Under the pieces are notes generated by a model that worked only from the letters and a program-made list of their open reading frames with translations, did no database searches and was not told the origin of the DNA. This document shows positions 1-8,302 of a DNA stretch of 64,000 bases, one piece after another (position 1 is the stretch's first letter; each line of letters begins with the position of its first letter). The translations under genes were made by a program, and so were the position numbers. Origin of the DNA: Natrinema thermotolerans DSM 11552 (GTDB lineage: Archaea; Halobacteriota; Halobacteria; Halobacteriales; Natrialbaceae). The stretch is taken from assembly GCA_000337115.1 (NCBI GenBank), contig AOIR01000039.1, positions 1 to 64,000 of the forward strand, given 5' to 3'.

Positions 1-221
1 CCGAGCGTCTCGAGGATCCCCTCGTAGGTCACCCGACCCATGATGACCGGGTGGTCCATCGTGGCCTCCTTGAAGTGCTGGAGGTCCGCGGGAACGTGCC
101 ACGGCATATCGCCGTCCTTGCCGATGACGCCGTTCTCGGCGACGGCGACGATGCCGACGAGTTCGCGGGCGGGCTCGAGCGCCCCAGTCACGTCCTCGGC
201 TGCGTCTCGGTCCTCGCTCAT
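1..221 (-). CDS. folA: dihydrofolate reductase, N-terminal part (cut by window edge)
   Basis: Reduces dihydrofolate to tetrahydrofolate with NADPH in the cytoplasm, regenerating the cofactor that thymidylate synthase oxidises. The visible ~73 residues start [20 protein letters not shown] and carry the family signature: [20 protein letters not shown], the invariant W, and [10 protein letters not shown] (the MGRxTxE loop). The ATG at 221 overlaps the thyA stop by 4 bp (ATGA), so the two genes are translationally coupled. The C-terminus lies outside the window. Confidence is high from the motifs plus the thyA neighbour. Confidence 0.93.
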   Translation of the reverse strand, partial: MSEDRDAAEDVTGALEPARELVGIVAVAENGVIGKDGDMPWHVPADLQHFKEATMDHPVIMGRVTYEGILETL

Positions 222-1234
222 TCGGCCACCGAGAACTCGATGCCGTCGTGGGACTCGTACCCCCGAAGTTCGACGTCCTCGTAGCTCAGTTCGTCGATCG
301 AGACGTCGGCGACCTCGAGCGTCGGGCGCTCGAGCGGTTCCCGCGAGAGCTGCTCGAGGAGGCCGGGGACGTGGTCGAGGCGTTCGTCGCCCTCGGCTTC
401 GGGCGGGGCTTCGGACTCGAGCCAGTCTTTGATCTCGAGATAGTCCGTCCGGTCGTCGGCATCGGCCAGCCGCGACTGGAGCGCCTCGAGGTTGTCGGCG
501 TACCAGTCGCCCCGGTCGCCGCGGCCGCAGTAGACGTGTGTGTCGACGACGGTGTGGGCGAAGGTGCCGGGTTCGAAGCCGGTCTGCTGGGCGATGACTT
601 TCGTCAGAAGCGCGTAGGCCGCGATGTTGAAGGGAATCCCGAGCGCGGTGTCGCCCGATCGCTGCGTAAGATGGCAGTTCAGGCGGTCGCCCTGGACGTT
701 GAAGACAAAGGAGTAGTGACAGGGCGGCAGCGTCGAGACGGCCGCGTTGGCGGGGTGCCAGGCGTTGACCACCAGTCGCCGGGAGTTCGGCGAATCGGAG
801 AGCGTGTCGATCACGTACTGCAACTGGTCGAAGGTCCGCCGGCCGTCCGCTTCTTCGGTGACCCACTGCTGGGTCTCGTCGGGCCAGGACTCGCCCTCGA
901 GGCGGGCGTCGTCTTCGGGGACCGGGAACCGCCGCCAGAAGCGGCCGTAAGCGGTATCGAGCCGGCCCTCGTCGTCGGCCCAGGCGTCCCAGATCTTGGT
1001 CTCCTCACGGAGGTCGCGGATGTGTTCCTCGCCGGAGAGATACCAGCAGACCTCGTGGAGCATCGAGTTCCAGCGGTAGCCGTCCATCTCCTTGGTCGTG
1101 AGCAGGGGATACCCCTCCTGCAGGTCGACCTCGTAGTGTTCGCTGAACGACGAGATCGTGTCGACGCCGGTCCGGTTGGGCTTGTGGGTACCCTCCGAGA
1201 GGACCGTGTCGACGAGATCGAGGTACTGTCGCAT
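218..1234 (-). CDS. thyA: thymidylate synthase
   Basis: Methylates dUMP to dTMP using methylene-tetrahydrofolate, giving dihydrofolate for the coupled folA. The 338 residues contain the catalytic region with the nucleophile Cys in [11 protein letters not shown], the [14 protein letters not shown] segment and the [10 protein letters not shown] loop. The protein is longer than the ~264-residue bacterial enzyme, with extra acidic segments in the C-terminal third, as in other haloarchaeal versions. A TATA-like box on the minus strand lies about 28 bp before the ATG, which suggests a leaderless message covering thyA-folA. Confidence 0.96.
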   Translation of the reverse strand: MRQYLDLVDTVLSEGTHKPNRTGVDTISSFSEHYEVDLQEGYPLLTTKEMDGYRWNSMLHEVCWYLSGEEHIRDLREETKIWDAWADDEGRLDTAYGRFWRRFPVPEDDARLEGESWPDETQQWVTEEADGRRTFDQLQYVIDTLSDSPNSRRLVVNAWHPANAAVSTLPPCHYSFVFNVQGDRLNCHLTQRSGDTALGIPFNIAAYALLTKVIAQQTGFEPGTFAHTVVDTHVYCGRGDRGDWYADNLEALQSRLADADDRTDYLEIKDWLESEAPPEAEGDERLDHVPGLLEQLSREPLERPTLEVADVSIDELSYEDVELRGYESHDGIEFSVAE

Positions 1235-1255
1235 TGCTCGTACTGTGCGACCGGA

Positions 1256-1268
1256 CGACTATAATAAC
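1256..1268 (-). promoter_or_regulatory. TATA box of thyA-folA
   Basis: On the minus strand the sequence reads TTATTATAG, centred about 28 bp upstream of the thyA start at 1234. That is the expected distance for an archaeal TATA box driving a leaderless transcript. Confidence 0.5.
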
Positions 1269-1396
1269 GCACGATCCGGAACCCATCGCGCTGGGAACAG
1301 GATCGACGAGGGGTCGGTCGTCGTCGTCGGCCGCTTCGCGTGGCTCGCGTCGGTCACGGGCGACCGTTTCGCGGACGGGACGGTGCGGGCGTGATT

Positions 1397-1897
1397 TCAG
1401 TGCCCCAGCGTTCGCGAACGAACGGTCTCGAGCGTATCGCGTTCACCGAACGGATAGTTTCGAATACCGGTCTGATTCGTCTCGGTCTCGGTTATGCGAT
1501 ACGTGACGGTATACGTGAACGCCTCCGACTCGGCGGGGGCGTCCGTCACCTCGAGTCCACCCCTGCATTCGAGGCGGACGGAAAACCGGTCCGCCACCGT
1601 CTCGGCGACTGAGATCGCAGTACACTGGGTACGCACGCTCTCGTCAACGTCCAACGTGTGGTTGTGGCTCGCGATGACGTCGTTGTAGAGACGGGTCTCT
1701 TCGTACTCGATCCCGTAGTCAGCGGCACTCGTCGCGTTCAGATCCGCCGGCCGTTCCGGAGCGACCGGAACCCGCTCGACGTGGACGGGATCGGCCGCCG
1801 ACGCGTCACCGTCTAATACCATACTCGCCCCGAGGACGAGTCCGACGAGTACGACGGCGACGACGTATACCGTGACGATTACCGCTGTTGTCCGCAT
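1397..1897 (-). CDS. membrane-anchored hypothetical protein
   Basis: 166 residues, not recognised as a named family. The N-terminus (residues 4-26, VIVTVYVVAVVLVGLVLGAS) is one hydrophobic helix that would anchor the rest outside the membrane or act as a signal peptide. The remaining ~135 residues are polar and rich in Thr and Glu, with two Cys (in RTQCTAISV and RLECRGGLEV) that could form a disulphide, and beta-strand-like alternation near the C-terminus. It stands alone: thyA is on the same strand but separated by 160 bp. Surface-exposed small protein of unknown function. Confidence 0.65.
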   Translation of the reverse strand: MRTTAVIVTVYVVAVVLVGLVLGASMVLDGDASAADPVHVERVPVAPERPADLNATSAADYGIEYEETRLYNDVIASHNHTLDVDESVRTQCTAISVAETVADRFSVRLECRGGLEVTDAPAESEAFTYTVTYRITETETNQTGIRNYPFGERDTLETVRSRTLGH

Positions 1898-2152
1898 CTA
1901 TTTGTGGACTCGAGGAAAAGAAGTATAATTGTTCGTATAGCTGAAATAACGACTGTGCCCACCTCCGCTGAACGGGCTGCACAGTCGTTCCCGAGACGGA
2001 CGCTTCCGTATCGATCGGCTCGGGATCCATGTGATGGGCGCAACCCCTTGGGAAACCGTTCGTCCCCGGTCGATTCACCGGCGGTCCGATACCCGCCGCC
2101 GATCCGAACGTTCTGTTCGGACTGACGCTCATTAATAGCGATCGAGTAGTTC

Positions 2153-2164
2153 TAGAACGTTCTA
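2153..2164. promoter_or_regulatory. 12-bp perfect palindrome in intergenic region
   Basis: TAGAACGTTCTA is a perfect palindrome about 55 bp before the putative GTG start of the membrane-protein pair at 2219. It could be a regulator-binding site. Otherwise the intergenic stretch 1898-2218 (about 320 bp) shows no gene, only an AT-richer part near 1910-1930 next to the start of the minus-strand gene. Confidence 0.3.
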
Positions 2165-2218
2165 ACGCGCTACAATCGTGGTTCGGATTTTAGTGCCAGC
2201 GCGGCGACCACTCCGATA

Positions 2219-2800
2219 GTGACCCGCGAGCGGTTCGGCCACGACGAGCGGCGGGGCGATATCGTCTGCTGGCTACTGACGGCCGTCGTCGCCGTCGACG
2301 GGCTCGAGGGCGTCCTGCGCGACGTGCCCCTGTGGGGCGGGTTCGAGCTGCTCGTCGTGGCCGTGGCGTCGATTCCGGCGGTCGCGACCCGCGACTGGAC
2401 CGCGACGGTCCCCTGGCCGCTGATGGCGATCGCGGCGTTCGCCGCGGTCGCCCGCGCGGCCGGCGCGTCGTTCGAACCCGTGGCGTATCTCGCCATCGCG
2501 ACGCTCGCGTTGCTCGTCGTCGCTGAACTCGAGGCGTTCACCTCGGTCGAGTTGAGCCGCCGGTTCGCCATCGTCTTCGCGGTGATGACGACCCTGGCGT
2601 TGCAGGCGCTGTGGACCGTCGTCCAGTTCTACGCGGACCAGTGGCTTGGGACGGCGTACCTGCGATCCCAGACCGAACTCCAGTGGGACTTCGTCGTCGT
2701 GACGGGCCTTGGCCTCGTCCTCGGCGCGCTCCTCCAGGTGTACTTCGCCCGGTTCGAGCCCGCGGGCGGCGTCTCCCGAAACGGAACGGGGTCGCCATGA
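2219..2800 (+). CDS. multi-pass membrane protein, unknown function
   Basis: 193 residues with about five hydrophobic helices (for example LLVVAVASIPAVAT, AIATLALLVVAEL, VVTGLGLVLGALLQ) and short acidic loops. I do not recognise the family. The start used is GTG at 2219, the most upstream possible; a later start would remove only part of the polar N-terminus. The stop overlaps the next gene's ATG by 4 bp (ATGA), so the two membrane proteins are co-translated and probably act together in the membrane. Confidence 0.7.
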   Translation: MTRERFGHDERRGDIVCWLLTAVVAVDGLEGVLRDVPLWGGFELLVVAVASIPAVATRDWTATVPWPLMAIAAFAAVARAAGASFEPVAYLAIATLALLVVAELEAFTSVELSRRFAIVFAVMTTLALQALWTVVQFYADQWLGTAYLRSQTELQWDFVVVTGLGLVLGALLQVYFARFEPAGGVSRNGTGSP

Positions 2801-3408
2801 CGCTCGGCGACGCGCTGGGTCTCTCGGACGCCCAGGAGCGAGCGATCACGCGGGCCCTGCAGCTCGTCTTGCTCGTTCTGGTCGGGTACGGCCTCGTGAC
2901 GGGGGAGTTCACGGTCGCGACGACGGCAGCGCTCGCGCTCGCAGTCACGCTCCTGCCGGCGCTGTTGCGCCGGGAGTACGGCTACTCGATGGATCCCGGA
3001 CTCGTCTGCTGGATCGCCGTCGCCGTCGTCCTCCACACCGCCGGTTCCCTCTGGCTGTACGTCGAGTTCCAGTGGTACGACGAGATCACCCACGCGGTCT
3101 CGGCGACGATCGTCGCGGGCGTCGGCTACGCGGCATTCCGGGCGCTCGAGTTGCACTCCGACGAGATCGATGTCCCGCCGGCGTTCCGATCGGTGTTCAT
3201 CGTCGTCTTCGTCCTCGCCGCCGGCGTCGTCTGGGAGGTCCTTGAGTTCACGTTCGGCGGGCTGGTCACCGTCTACGGGATCGACGACATCGTGACGGAC
3301 TTCGTGTTCAACGCCGTCGGCGCGGTACTCGTGGCGATCTGGGGGACGGGATACGTCAGCGGGCTCGTCGGCTTTTTCCGACGACGGCTCCGCGCCGACG
3401 GCCGGTAA
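2797..3408 (+). CDS. DUF2238/YjdF-like integral membrane protein
   Basis: 203 residues from the ATG at 2797, chosen because it overlaps the upstream stop (ATGA) and excludes an Arg/Pro-rich out-of-character extension. About six membrane segments. The middle carries WYDEITHAVSATIVAGVGYA and the later helix VVWEVLEFTFGG; the conserved D-x-x-x-H and W-E-x-x-E patterns within helices resemble the DUF2238/YjdF group of predicted membrane proteins (family known, function not). Forms a two-gene operon with the preceding membrane protein. Confidence 0.7.
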   Translation: MTLGDALGLSDAQERAITRALQLVLLVLVGYGLVTGEFTVATTAALALAVTLLPALLRREYGYSMDPGLVCWIAVAVVLHTAGSLWLYVEFQWYDEITHAVSATIVAGVGYAAFRALELHSDEIDVPPAFRSVFIVVFVLAAGVVWEVLEFTFGGLVTVYGIDDIVTDFVFNAVGAVLVAIWGTGYVSGLVGFFRRRLRADGR

Positions 3409-3564
3409 GGGGATACAGACTGGGACGAGAGCGAGCGACGACTCGTTCGCGTCGAGTATCGGTCGATAACCGAGGCGGGGTGCCGCTGACCCTGTCCACG
3501 AACGTGGATACTTCCGGTCACGGAAAGAGCAAGGCTTACAGGTTCGTGCGTTCCGCTATCGACC

Positions 3565-4914
3565 ATGCGAGAGAACGTGCTGCTGATCGGGGGCGGCGGC
3601 CGCGAACACGCCATCGCCCGCGCGCTCGAGGACAGCGAGGCCGACCTGTACGCCTGTGCCGGCAACAAGAACCCCGGCATCGCCCGGATCGTCGCCGGGT
3701 TCGAGACGCTCGAGACGACCGATCCCGAGGCCGTCGTCGACTACGCCGAGGCGGTCGACGCGACCATCGCCGTCATCGGTCCGGAAGCGCCCCTCGAGGC
3801 CGGCGTCGCGGACGCACTCGAGGCAGCGGGGGTCTACCCGTTCGGCCCGAAGGAGGCCGACGCCCGGATCGAGACGGACAAGGCCTTCCAGCGGCGGTTC
3901 ATGGCGGAAAACGACATCCCGGGCTGTCCCGACTTCGAGACCTTCGACGACATGGACGCGGCGTGTGACTACATCGACGAGTACGACGGCGACCTGGCGA
4001 TCAAGCCCGCCGGCCTCACCGGCGGCAAGGGCGTCAAAGTTATCGGCGATCAGGTCACCGCCGAGGAGGGCAAGGAGTACATCCGCGACGCCGACTACGA
4101 CCGGATCGTCTTAGAGGAGCGGCTGATCGGCGAGGAGTTCACGATCCAGGCGTTCGTCGCCAACGGCGAGTTCCGGACCGCGCCCGCGGTGCAGGACCAC
4201 AAACGCGCCTACGAGGGCGACGAAGGGCCGAACACCGGTGGGATGGGCAGCTACGCCGACGCGACGCCGGAGCTGCCGTTCATGACCCCCGAGGACTACA
4301 CCGACGCCGTCGAGATCATCGCGGCTACCGTCGACGCCCTCGAGGACTACCGCGGCATCCTCTACGGCCAGTTCATGCTGACCGAGACCGGCCCCCGCGT
4401 CGTCGAGTTCAACGCCCGCTTCGGCGACCCCGAGGCGATGAACACCCTGCCCGTCCTCGAGACGGACTTCCTCGAGGTCCTCACCGCGGCGCGGGACGGC
4501 GAGGCCCCGCCCGAACTCGACTTTGCCGAGCAGGCGACGGTCTGTAAGTACGCCGTCCCCGACGGCTATCCGACGGATCCCGAAGCCGGCGCGAAAGTAC
4601 AGGTCGATGAAGAGAGCGTGGCGCGGTCGGTCCGCGCCACGGAAAACTCGAGCGGCGATGAGCCGCGAGAGAGCGCCGGCGACGCCCTGCTGTACTACGC
4701 CAGCGTGGACGAGCGCGACGACGGGATCTACACGACGACCTCCCGGTCGTTCGCTCTGGTCGGCGTCGCGGACTCGATCGCCGCGGCCGAGGAGATCGCC
4801 GAGGACGCGCTCGCCGTCGCCGGCGAGGAGGGACTGCGGATCCGCCACGACATCGGCAAGGCGGACCTCGTCCAGAAGCGAATCGATCACGTGAACGAAC
4901 TCCGCGGCGAGTAG
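3565..4914 (+). CDS. purD: phosphoribosylamine-glycine ligase (GAR synthetase)
   Basis: Catalyses step two of purine synthesis: 5-phosphoribosylamine + glycine + ATP to GAR. 449 residues begin with MRENVLLIGGGGREHAIARA, the hallmark PurD N-terminal loop; the ATP-grasp part includes IKPAGLTGGKGVKVI (about residues 145-160), GPNTGGMGSYAD and EFNARFGDPEAMN. There is an acidic insertion of about 15 residues (SSGDEPRESAGD) in the C-terminal domain, typical of halophile loops. A TATA-like GGCTTACA sits ~27 bp before the ATG. Monocistronic and convergent with the VapBC pair. Confidence 0.97.
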   Translation: MRENVLLIGGGGREHAIARALEDSEADLYACAGNKNPGIARIVAGFETLETTDPEAVVDYAEAVDATIAVIGPEAPLEAGVADALEAAGVYPFGPKEADARIETDKAFQRRFMAENDIPGCPDFETFDDMDAACDYIDEYDGDLAIKPAGLTGGKGVKVIGDQVTAEEGKEYIRDADYDRIVLEERLIGEEFTIQAFVANGEFRTAPAVQDHKRAYEGDEGPNTGGMGSYADATPELPFMTPEDYTDAVEIIAATVDALEDYRGILYGQFMLTETGPRVVEFNARFGDPEAMNTLPVLETDFLEVLTAARDGEAPPELDFAEQATVCKYAVPDGYPTDPEAGAKVQVDEESVARSVRATENSSGDEPRESAGDALLYYASVDERDDGIYTTTSRSFALVGVADSIAAAEEIAEDALAVAGEEGLRIRHDIGKADLVQKRIDHVNELRGE

Positions 4915-4942
4915 CGATCGGCCCCATCTGGACGGAGAGAGA

Positions 4943-5371
4943 CTACTCGAACGGATTCGTTGCCGTCGTGATACGAGTGATCCCGTCGACCGCATCGAAC
5001 CCGTCGTCGAACGAGTAGAGGAACTCGAGTTCGCGGCGGCCCATCGACGCCGTGATGACTGCATCCGTCAGCGAGAGCGATTCGTACTTTCGGAACAGCG
5101 ATCGTCCGGCGTCGATATCGCGTTTCGGCGTATGGACGATTTCGAACCCACTGCTTTCGATGATCGCGTCGAGCGTCCGTACAGCGACGTCATGTGTCCC
5201 CTTTCGTTGGAGGTAGTTGATGACCTCCTCAAGGACGTCGCTCAACACGTATGCAGTCGGGAGGGTTCCGTGATCGACCGCTCTCGAGATGGCAACCGCA
5301 CGGTCGTGGTTTTGGTCCCGCGATAACCGAGCGGCGATGAGAACGTTCGCATCGACGACGACTCGAGCCAT
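4943..5371 (-). CDS. vapC: PIN-domain ribonuclease toxin, VapC type
   Basis: 142-residue PIN domain. The acidic metal-binding residues are visible in order: VVVDANVLIA (Asp8), the SDVLEEVINYL helix, SLTDAVITASM, and FSFDDGFD-like acidic patch (YSFDDGFDAV). PIN toxins cleave RNA, usually tRNA, and are held inactive by a cognate VapB. Its ATG overlaps the antitoxin stop by one base (TAATG), the usual antitoxin-then-toxin order. Target RNA cannot be inferred. Confidence 0.88.
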   Translation of the reverse strand: MARVVVDANVLIAARLSRDQNHDRAVAISRAVDHGTLPTAYVLSDVLEEVINYLQRKGTHDVAVRTLDAIIESSGFEIVHTPKRDIDAGRSLFRKYESLSLTDAVITASMGRRELEFLYSFDDGFDAVDGITRITTATNPFE

Positions 5372-5619
5372 TAGGAGTCTCCGGGGATGAGGTCGTGATC
5401 GTCGGCCGCATCGGTTTCCTCACCGATATCAACGGGGTCGAGTTCGGAAAACGCACCGTACCGTTGCGTTACAACTTCGACGGAGAGGGTTCCGTCTTCG
5501 GTGACGCGCCAGCGGATTTTGTCCCCGGCTTCGATATCGAGTTCGCGTCGGACCGCTGCCGGAACCGTGACGGAATAGCTGTCGTTTATGGTCGTTTCGT
5601 CCTCGACCCGGTGTGACAT
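5371..5619 (-). CDS. vapB: AbrB/SpoVT-type antitoxin, VapB
   Basis: 82 residues. The N-terminal ~50 form an AbrB-like swapped-hairpin DNA-binding domain (TINDSYSVTVPAAVRRELDI, then EAGDKIRWRVTEDGTLSVEV); the acidic C-terminal tail (VDIGEETDAADDHDLIPGDS) would wrap the PIN toxin. First gene of the vapBC operon and one base overlapped with vapC. An inverted repeat straddles its TATA box, which fits autoregulation by the VapBC complex. Confidence 0.88.
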   Translation of the reverse strand: MSHRVEDETTINDSYSVTVPAAVRRELDIEAGDKIRWRVTEDGTLSVEVVTQRYGAFSELDPVDIGEETDAADDHDLIPGDS

Positions 5620-5639
5620 ACCCGACTCTACGCGGTCAG

Positions 5640-5662
5640 TTAGGAAATAATTTGCCTCCTAA
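5640..5662. promoter_or_regulatory. vapBC operator overlapping TATA box
   Basis: TTAGGA (5640-5645) and TCCTAA (5657-5662) form a perfect inverted repeat with an 11-bp AT-rich spacer. The spacer holds the TATA-like AAATTATTT (minus strand), roughly 30 bp before the vapB ATG. A repressor on these arms would block TBP, as expected for an AbrB-type autorepressor. Confidence 0.55.
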
Positions 5663-5716
5663 TTTTCAGGTGATCGAGTGCGGCTTCCGGAAACGTGACC
5701 GATTCCGACCCGGGAT

Positions 5717-5880
5717 TCAGGACGCGGCCTCATCGATCGCCTCGAGCAACAGCTCCATCCCCAGCTCGATCTCCCGCTCGTCACGTCCAGCGGCGGCAGC
5801 AGTCGCAGCGTCTCGTAGCCCAGTCTAACTCAACAGCCCGCGTCGGAACGCCGTCTCGAGGACCGTCTCACGTCGATCCG
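5717..5880 (-). pseudogene. degraded C-terminus of a class-III aminotransferase
   Basis: On the minus strand three short reading-frame pieces join into one recognisable C-terminus: DRRETVLETAFRRGLLS, then LGYETLRLLPPLDVT, then DEREIELGMELLLEAIDEAAS followed by a stop at 5717-5719. The pattern (AFxRGLL... ETLRLLPPLDVT... ELGMELLLEAI) is that of acetylornithine/4-aminobutyrate-type PLP aminotransferases. Two frame changes and an in-frame TAG separate the pieces and the whole upstream ~380 residues are missing; the DUF4010 gene starts its 3' end at 5899. It is a gene remnant left by a deletion. Confidence 0.75.
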
Positions 5881-5898
5881 CCGATGCTCGGTCTCAGT

Positions 5899-7197
5899 TC
5901 AGACGACGAGCAGTACGGACGCGAGCGCACCGCCGACGAGCAAGACGGTGCTGTAGGCCGCGACCCGGTTGCGAAAGCCGTCGTTCGTCGATGTCGCGGC
6001 CAACAGGGCCTTGACGACGATGCTCGAGACGGTCGCGAGCAGGATGGCGATCGTCGCCTCGGCGGGCCCGAGCTGGCCGCCCCGGTAGAGGACGACCGCC
6101 GAGGTGGTTGCGCCGGCGCTCGAGACGAAGCCGCTGGCGACGGCCGTCGCGTAGAAGCCCAGCGTCCCGAACCACGTCTCGGCCAGCGATCCGAAGACGA
6201 GGACGACGAGAAAGACCGCACCGAACCCGAGGGCGTTTTTCAGCGAGAAGGGGCTCTCGAGTTCCATCGGTCCGGACTCGCTCCAGTCGGCGGTCGCGGC
6301 CGCGACGGCGAACGCGAGGACGATGACGGCCCCGAGCGGAACGATCGCCTCGAGGAGGATCCCGGCCTCGCCGCCGGCGGTAAAGCCGACCGCGATCGCG
6401 AGGTTGCGGGCGGCCATCGCGGCGTTGGCCAGCAGGATCGCGGCGACGGCGTAGGAGGCCGCCTCGGGGCGCTGGTCGACGTGATCGAGCATCGTCCCGA
6501 CGACGGCCGTCGAGGAAGCCAGCCCGCCGAAGAAGCCGGTGATCGCGATCCCGCGGCCGCCGTAGGTCGAGACGATCGCGTAGTTGGCGATGCCGATCCC
6601 CGCGACGGCGACGACCATCAGCCAGATGACCTGGGGCTCGAGCGGGATGGTGATGCCGGCGACTTCGGGCTCGTAGGTCGCCGGGAGGAGCGGATAGATG
6701 ACGAACGCGAGGATGGCAAATTCGGTCGTCGAGCGCATCTCCTCGCGGGAGAGCCCCCACGCGAACTCGTGGAGTTCCCGCTTTAACACCAGCAACAGCG
6801 ACGAGAGGACCGCGACAGTGACCCCCTCGAGGATGAAGCCGGCCGCGACTAACACGCCGACGCCGTAGGCGACGAGCATCGATACCGAGGTCGTCAGCGA
6901 GAGGCCGGTTTCGGCCGGCTCGCCTTCCATGAGGCCCTGGACGGCCAGCAAGACCCCCTGGACGATCACCAACAGACCGCCCAGCAGGAGCAGGCTCTCG
7001 CCGACGTCGCCCTCGCGGACCAGCACGGTAAAGACCGCCCCGAGCAGACTGATCAGGGAGAACGTCCGAATGCCGGCGGCCTTCTGTGACCACTCCCGCT
7101 CGAGCCCGAGGAACATCCCCAGTGCGCCGGCCAGCGCGAGCCGGACGACGGTCTCCTCGAGGGGTGCGTTGGCGAGTTGCAACGGGACCTCGTTCAC
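5899..7197 (-). CDS. MgtC/SapB-DUF4010 family membrane protein
   Basis: 432 residues, almost wholly hydrophobic with ~12 helices. Residues ~15-135 match the MgtC/SapB domain (LALAGALGMFLGLEREW, AAGIRTFSLISLLGAVFTVL); the second half (ANYAIVSTYGGRGIAITGFF, GGLASSTAVVGTML, SAGATTSAVVLYRGG) matches DUF4010. Family members are linked to Mg2+ homeostasis or low-Mg2+ survival, but the transported species of the fused form is unknown. Single gene on the minus strand. Confidence 0.88.
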   Translation of the reverse strand: MNEVPLQLANAPLEETVVRLALAGALGMFLGLEREWSQKAAGIRTFSLISLLGAVFTVLVREGDVGESLLLLGGLLVIVQGVLLAVQGLMEGEPAETGLSLTTSVSMLVAYGVGVLVAAGFILEGVTVAVLSSLLLVLKRELHEFAWGLSREEMRSTTEFAILAFVIYPLLPATYEPEVAGITIPLEPQVIWLMVVAVAGIGIANYAIVSTYGGRGIAITGFFGGLASSTAVVGTMLDHVDQRPEAASYAVAAILLANAAMAARNLAIAVGFTAGGEAGILLEAIVPLGAVIVLAFAVAAATADWSESGPMELESPFSLKNALGFGAVFLVVLVFGSLAETWFGTLGFYATAVASGFVSSAGATTSAVVLYRGGQLGPAEATIAILLATVSSIVVKALLAATSTNDGFRNRVAAYSTVLLVGGALASVLLVV

Positions 7198-7316
7198 TCC
7201 CGACCGTTCACCGTGGTTGCATATAAGCGGCCCGCCGGCGTCGACGGCGGCTCGGTGGCGGTTCGATGCGCGGTGACCGACTGGACGGTGCGACGCCGAA
7301 CCGGATCGAGAACGCG

Positions 7317-7592
7317 CTACAGGTCGACGTACTGGGACTCCCAGTCACGGCGTGCCTCGAGTTCCCGGCGGCCGCGCCGTGTGAGCGTATAGAAGTTCGT
7401 TCGGCGGTCGCGCCGGCCCTTCTCGACGAGCCCCTTGTCGACGAGGGTATCGAGGTTCGGGTAGAGGCGGCCGTGATGGATCTCCTTTTCGTAGTACTGC
7501 TCGAGTTCCTCTTTGATGGCTAGTCCGTGTGGCTCCTCCTCGCCAGCGATGACGTAGAGCAGGTCACGCTGAAATCCTGTCAGGTCGTACAT
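7317..7592 (-). CDS. PadR-family winged-helix transcriptional regulator
   Basis: 91 residues, the size of a minimal PadR without the C-terminal coiled-coil domain. LTGFQRDLLYVIAGEEEPHG, the helix AIKEELEQYYEKEIHHGRLYP and the wing KGRRDRRTNFYTLTRRGRRE show the classic PadR layout. Target unknown; the gene faces away from the 470-bp intergenic stretch that follows, which carries its AT-rich promoter. Confidence 0.9.
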   Translation of the reverse strand: MYDLTGFQRDLLYVIAGEEEPHGLAIKEELEQYYEKEIHHGRLYPNLDTLVDKGLVEKGRRDRRTNFYTLTRRGRRELEARRDWESQYVDL

Positions 7593-7900
7593 TGGGGAAG
7601 TACCAATCGCATTTACTGTCGAATTTTAATAAGGCTATCGGGTCGTTTCGAGCGAAAGAGTCGTATTACCAGTGAACGGAGTCGTTTCGAGTGACCGGGA
7701 TCCATAACTCCGGTGACGCATCGTCCGGCAGACCACACATAACGAGTGGGTCATGTTTACAGTACAGCTATTATATTTCCGTACAATTATATTGGCGAGA
7801 ACGGTGCCCGAGCAGTCGTTTTTCGACAGACGAGAGACTGGCCAGTAGTGTCCGAATCGATGCGTCAGGACTAGAACAATCGTCTCGAAACAGGAAAGCA

Positions 7901-7930
7901 GATCGCGTGACGGAAAAATGTCACGCGATC
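7901..7930. repeat. perfect inverted repeat, 11-bp arms
   Basis: GATCGCGTGAC (7901-7911) pairs perfectly with GTCACGCGATC (7920-7930) across an 8-nt A-rich loop. It lies in the 470-bp gene-free stretch 7593-8066, which is AT-rich at 7600-7830 and shows no credible coding frame. May be a terminator, an operator or the remains of a mobile element. Confidence 0.5.
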
Positions 7931-7956
7931 GCTTGCCGCCCTGAATTGGTCCCCGC

Positions 7957-7986
7957 TGACGCTTCGGCCCTCCAAGCGAAGCGTCA
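7957..7986. repeat. perfect inverted repeat, 10-bp arms
   Basis: TGACGCTTCG (7957-7966) pairs with CGAAGCGTCA (7977-7986) around a 10-nt loop, only 26 bp after the previous inverted repeat. The two hairpins form a tandem structure about 80 bp before the end of the minus-strand gene at 8067, so they may terminate that gene. Confidence 0.5.
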
Positions 7987-8066
7987 CGTGGAAGATTCCG
8001 TTGTGTCTACTTAAATGTAACGACACGGCTCGGCGGCGTCGACCGAGAAGCCACGCCCGGCTGCGA

Positions 8067-8213
8067 TCAGATGTGTTCTTCCTCGAGGACCCAGCCGATC
8101 GCGCGCTTGTAGTAAGTGAACATCTCCTCGACGCCGTCGTGGCGCATCTCGTCGCTCTCGAGGTGTTCTGTGAGGAACTCGTACTGCTCGCGGATTTCTT
8201 CTTCGTCTCGCAT
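8067..8213 (-). CDS. small acidic conserved protein (48 aa)
   Basis: Reads MRDEEEIREQYEFLTEHLES then ending YYKRAIGWVLEEEHI. All charged/aromatic helix, probably one helical hairpin, with eleven or more Glu and a Trp-containing C-terminal helix. The ATG at 8213 is preferred over an upstream one that would add a basic, un-haloarchaeal 13-residue extension. Family not named by me. The codon and residue use is strongly haloarchaeal, which supports a real gene. Confidence 0.7.
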   Translation of the reverse strand: MRDEEEIREQYEFLTEHLESDEMRHDGVEEMFTYYKRAIGWVLEEEHI

Positions 8214-8302
8214 ACCAGTCACTACCGACCGAGAGGGGAAAAAAGCCGGCACGTACTCGACTCACACTGGCGTCGATCGCTCGAGCGGAGGGCGCGGTTC
8301 GC

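Noticed and set aside
7691..8014. 107-residue plus-strand frame in the 7.6-8.0 kb gap
   Set aside because: Not acidic, Ser/Arg-rich, spans both hairpins, no TATA at the right distance, no recognised transposase remnant.
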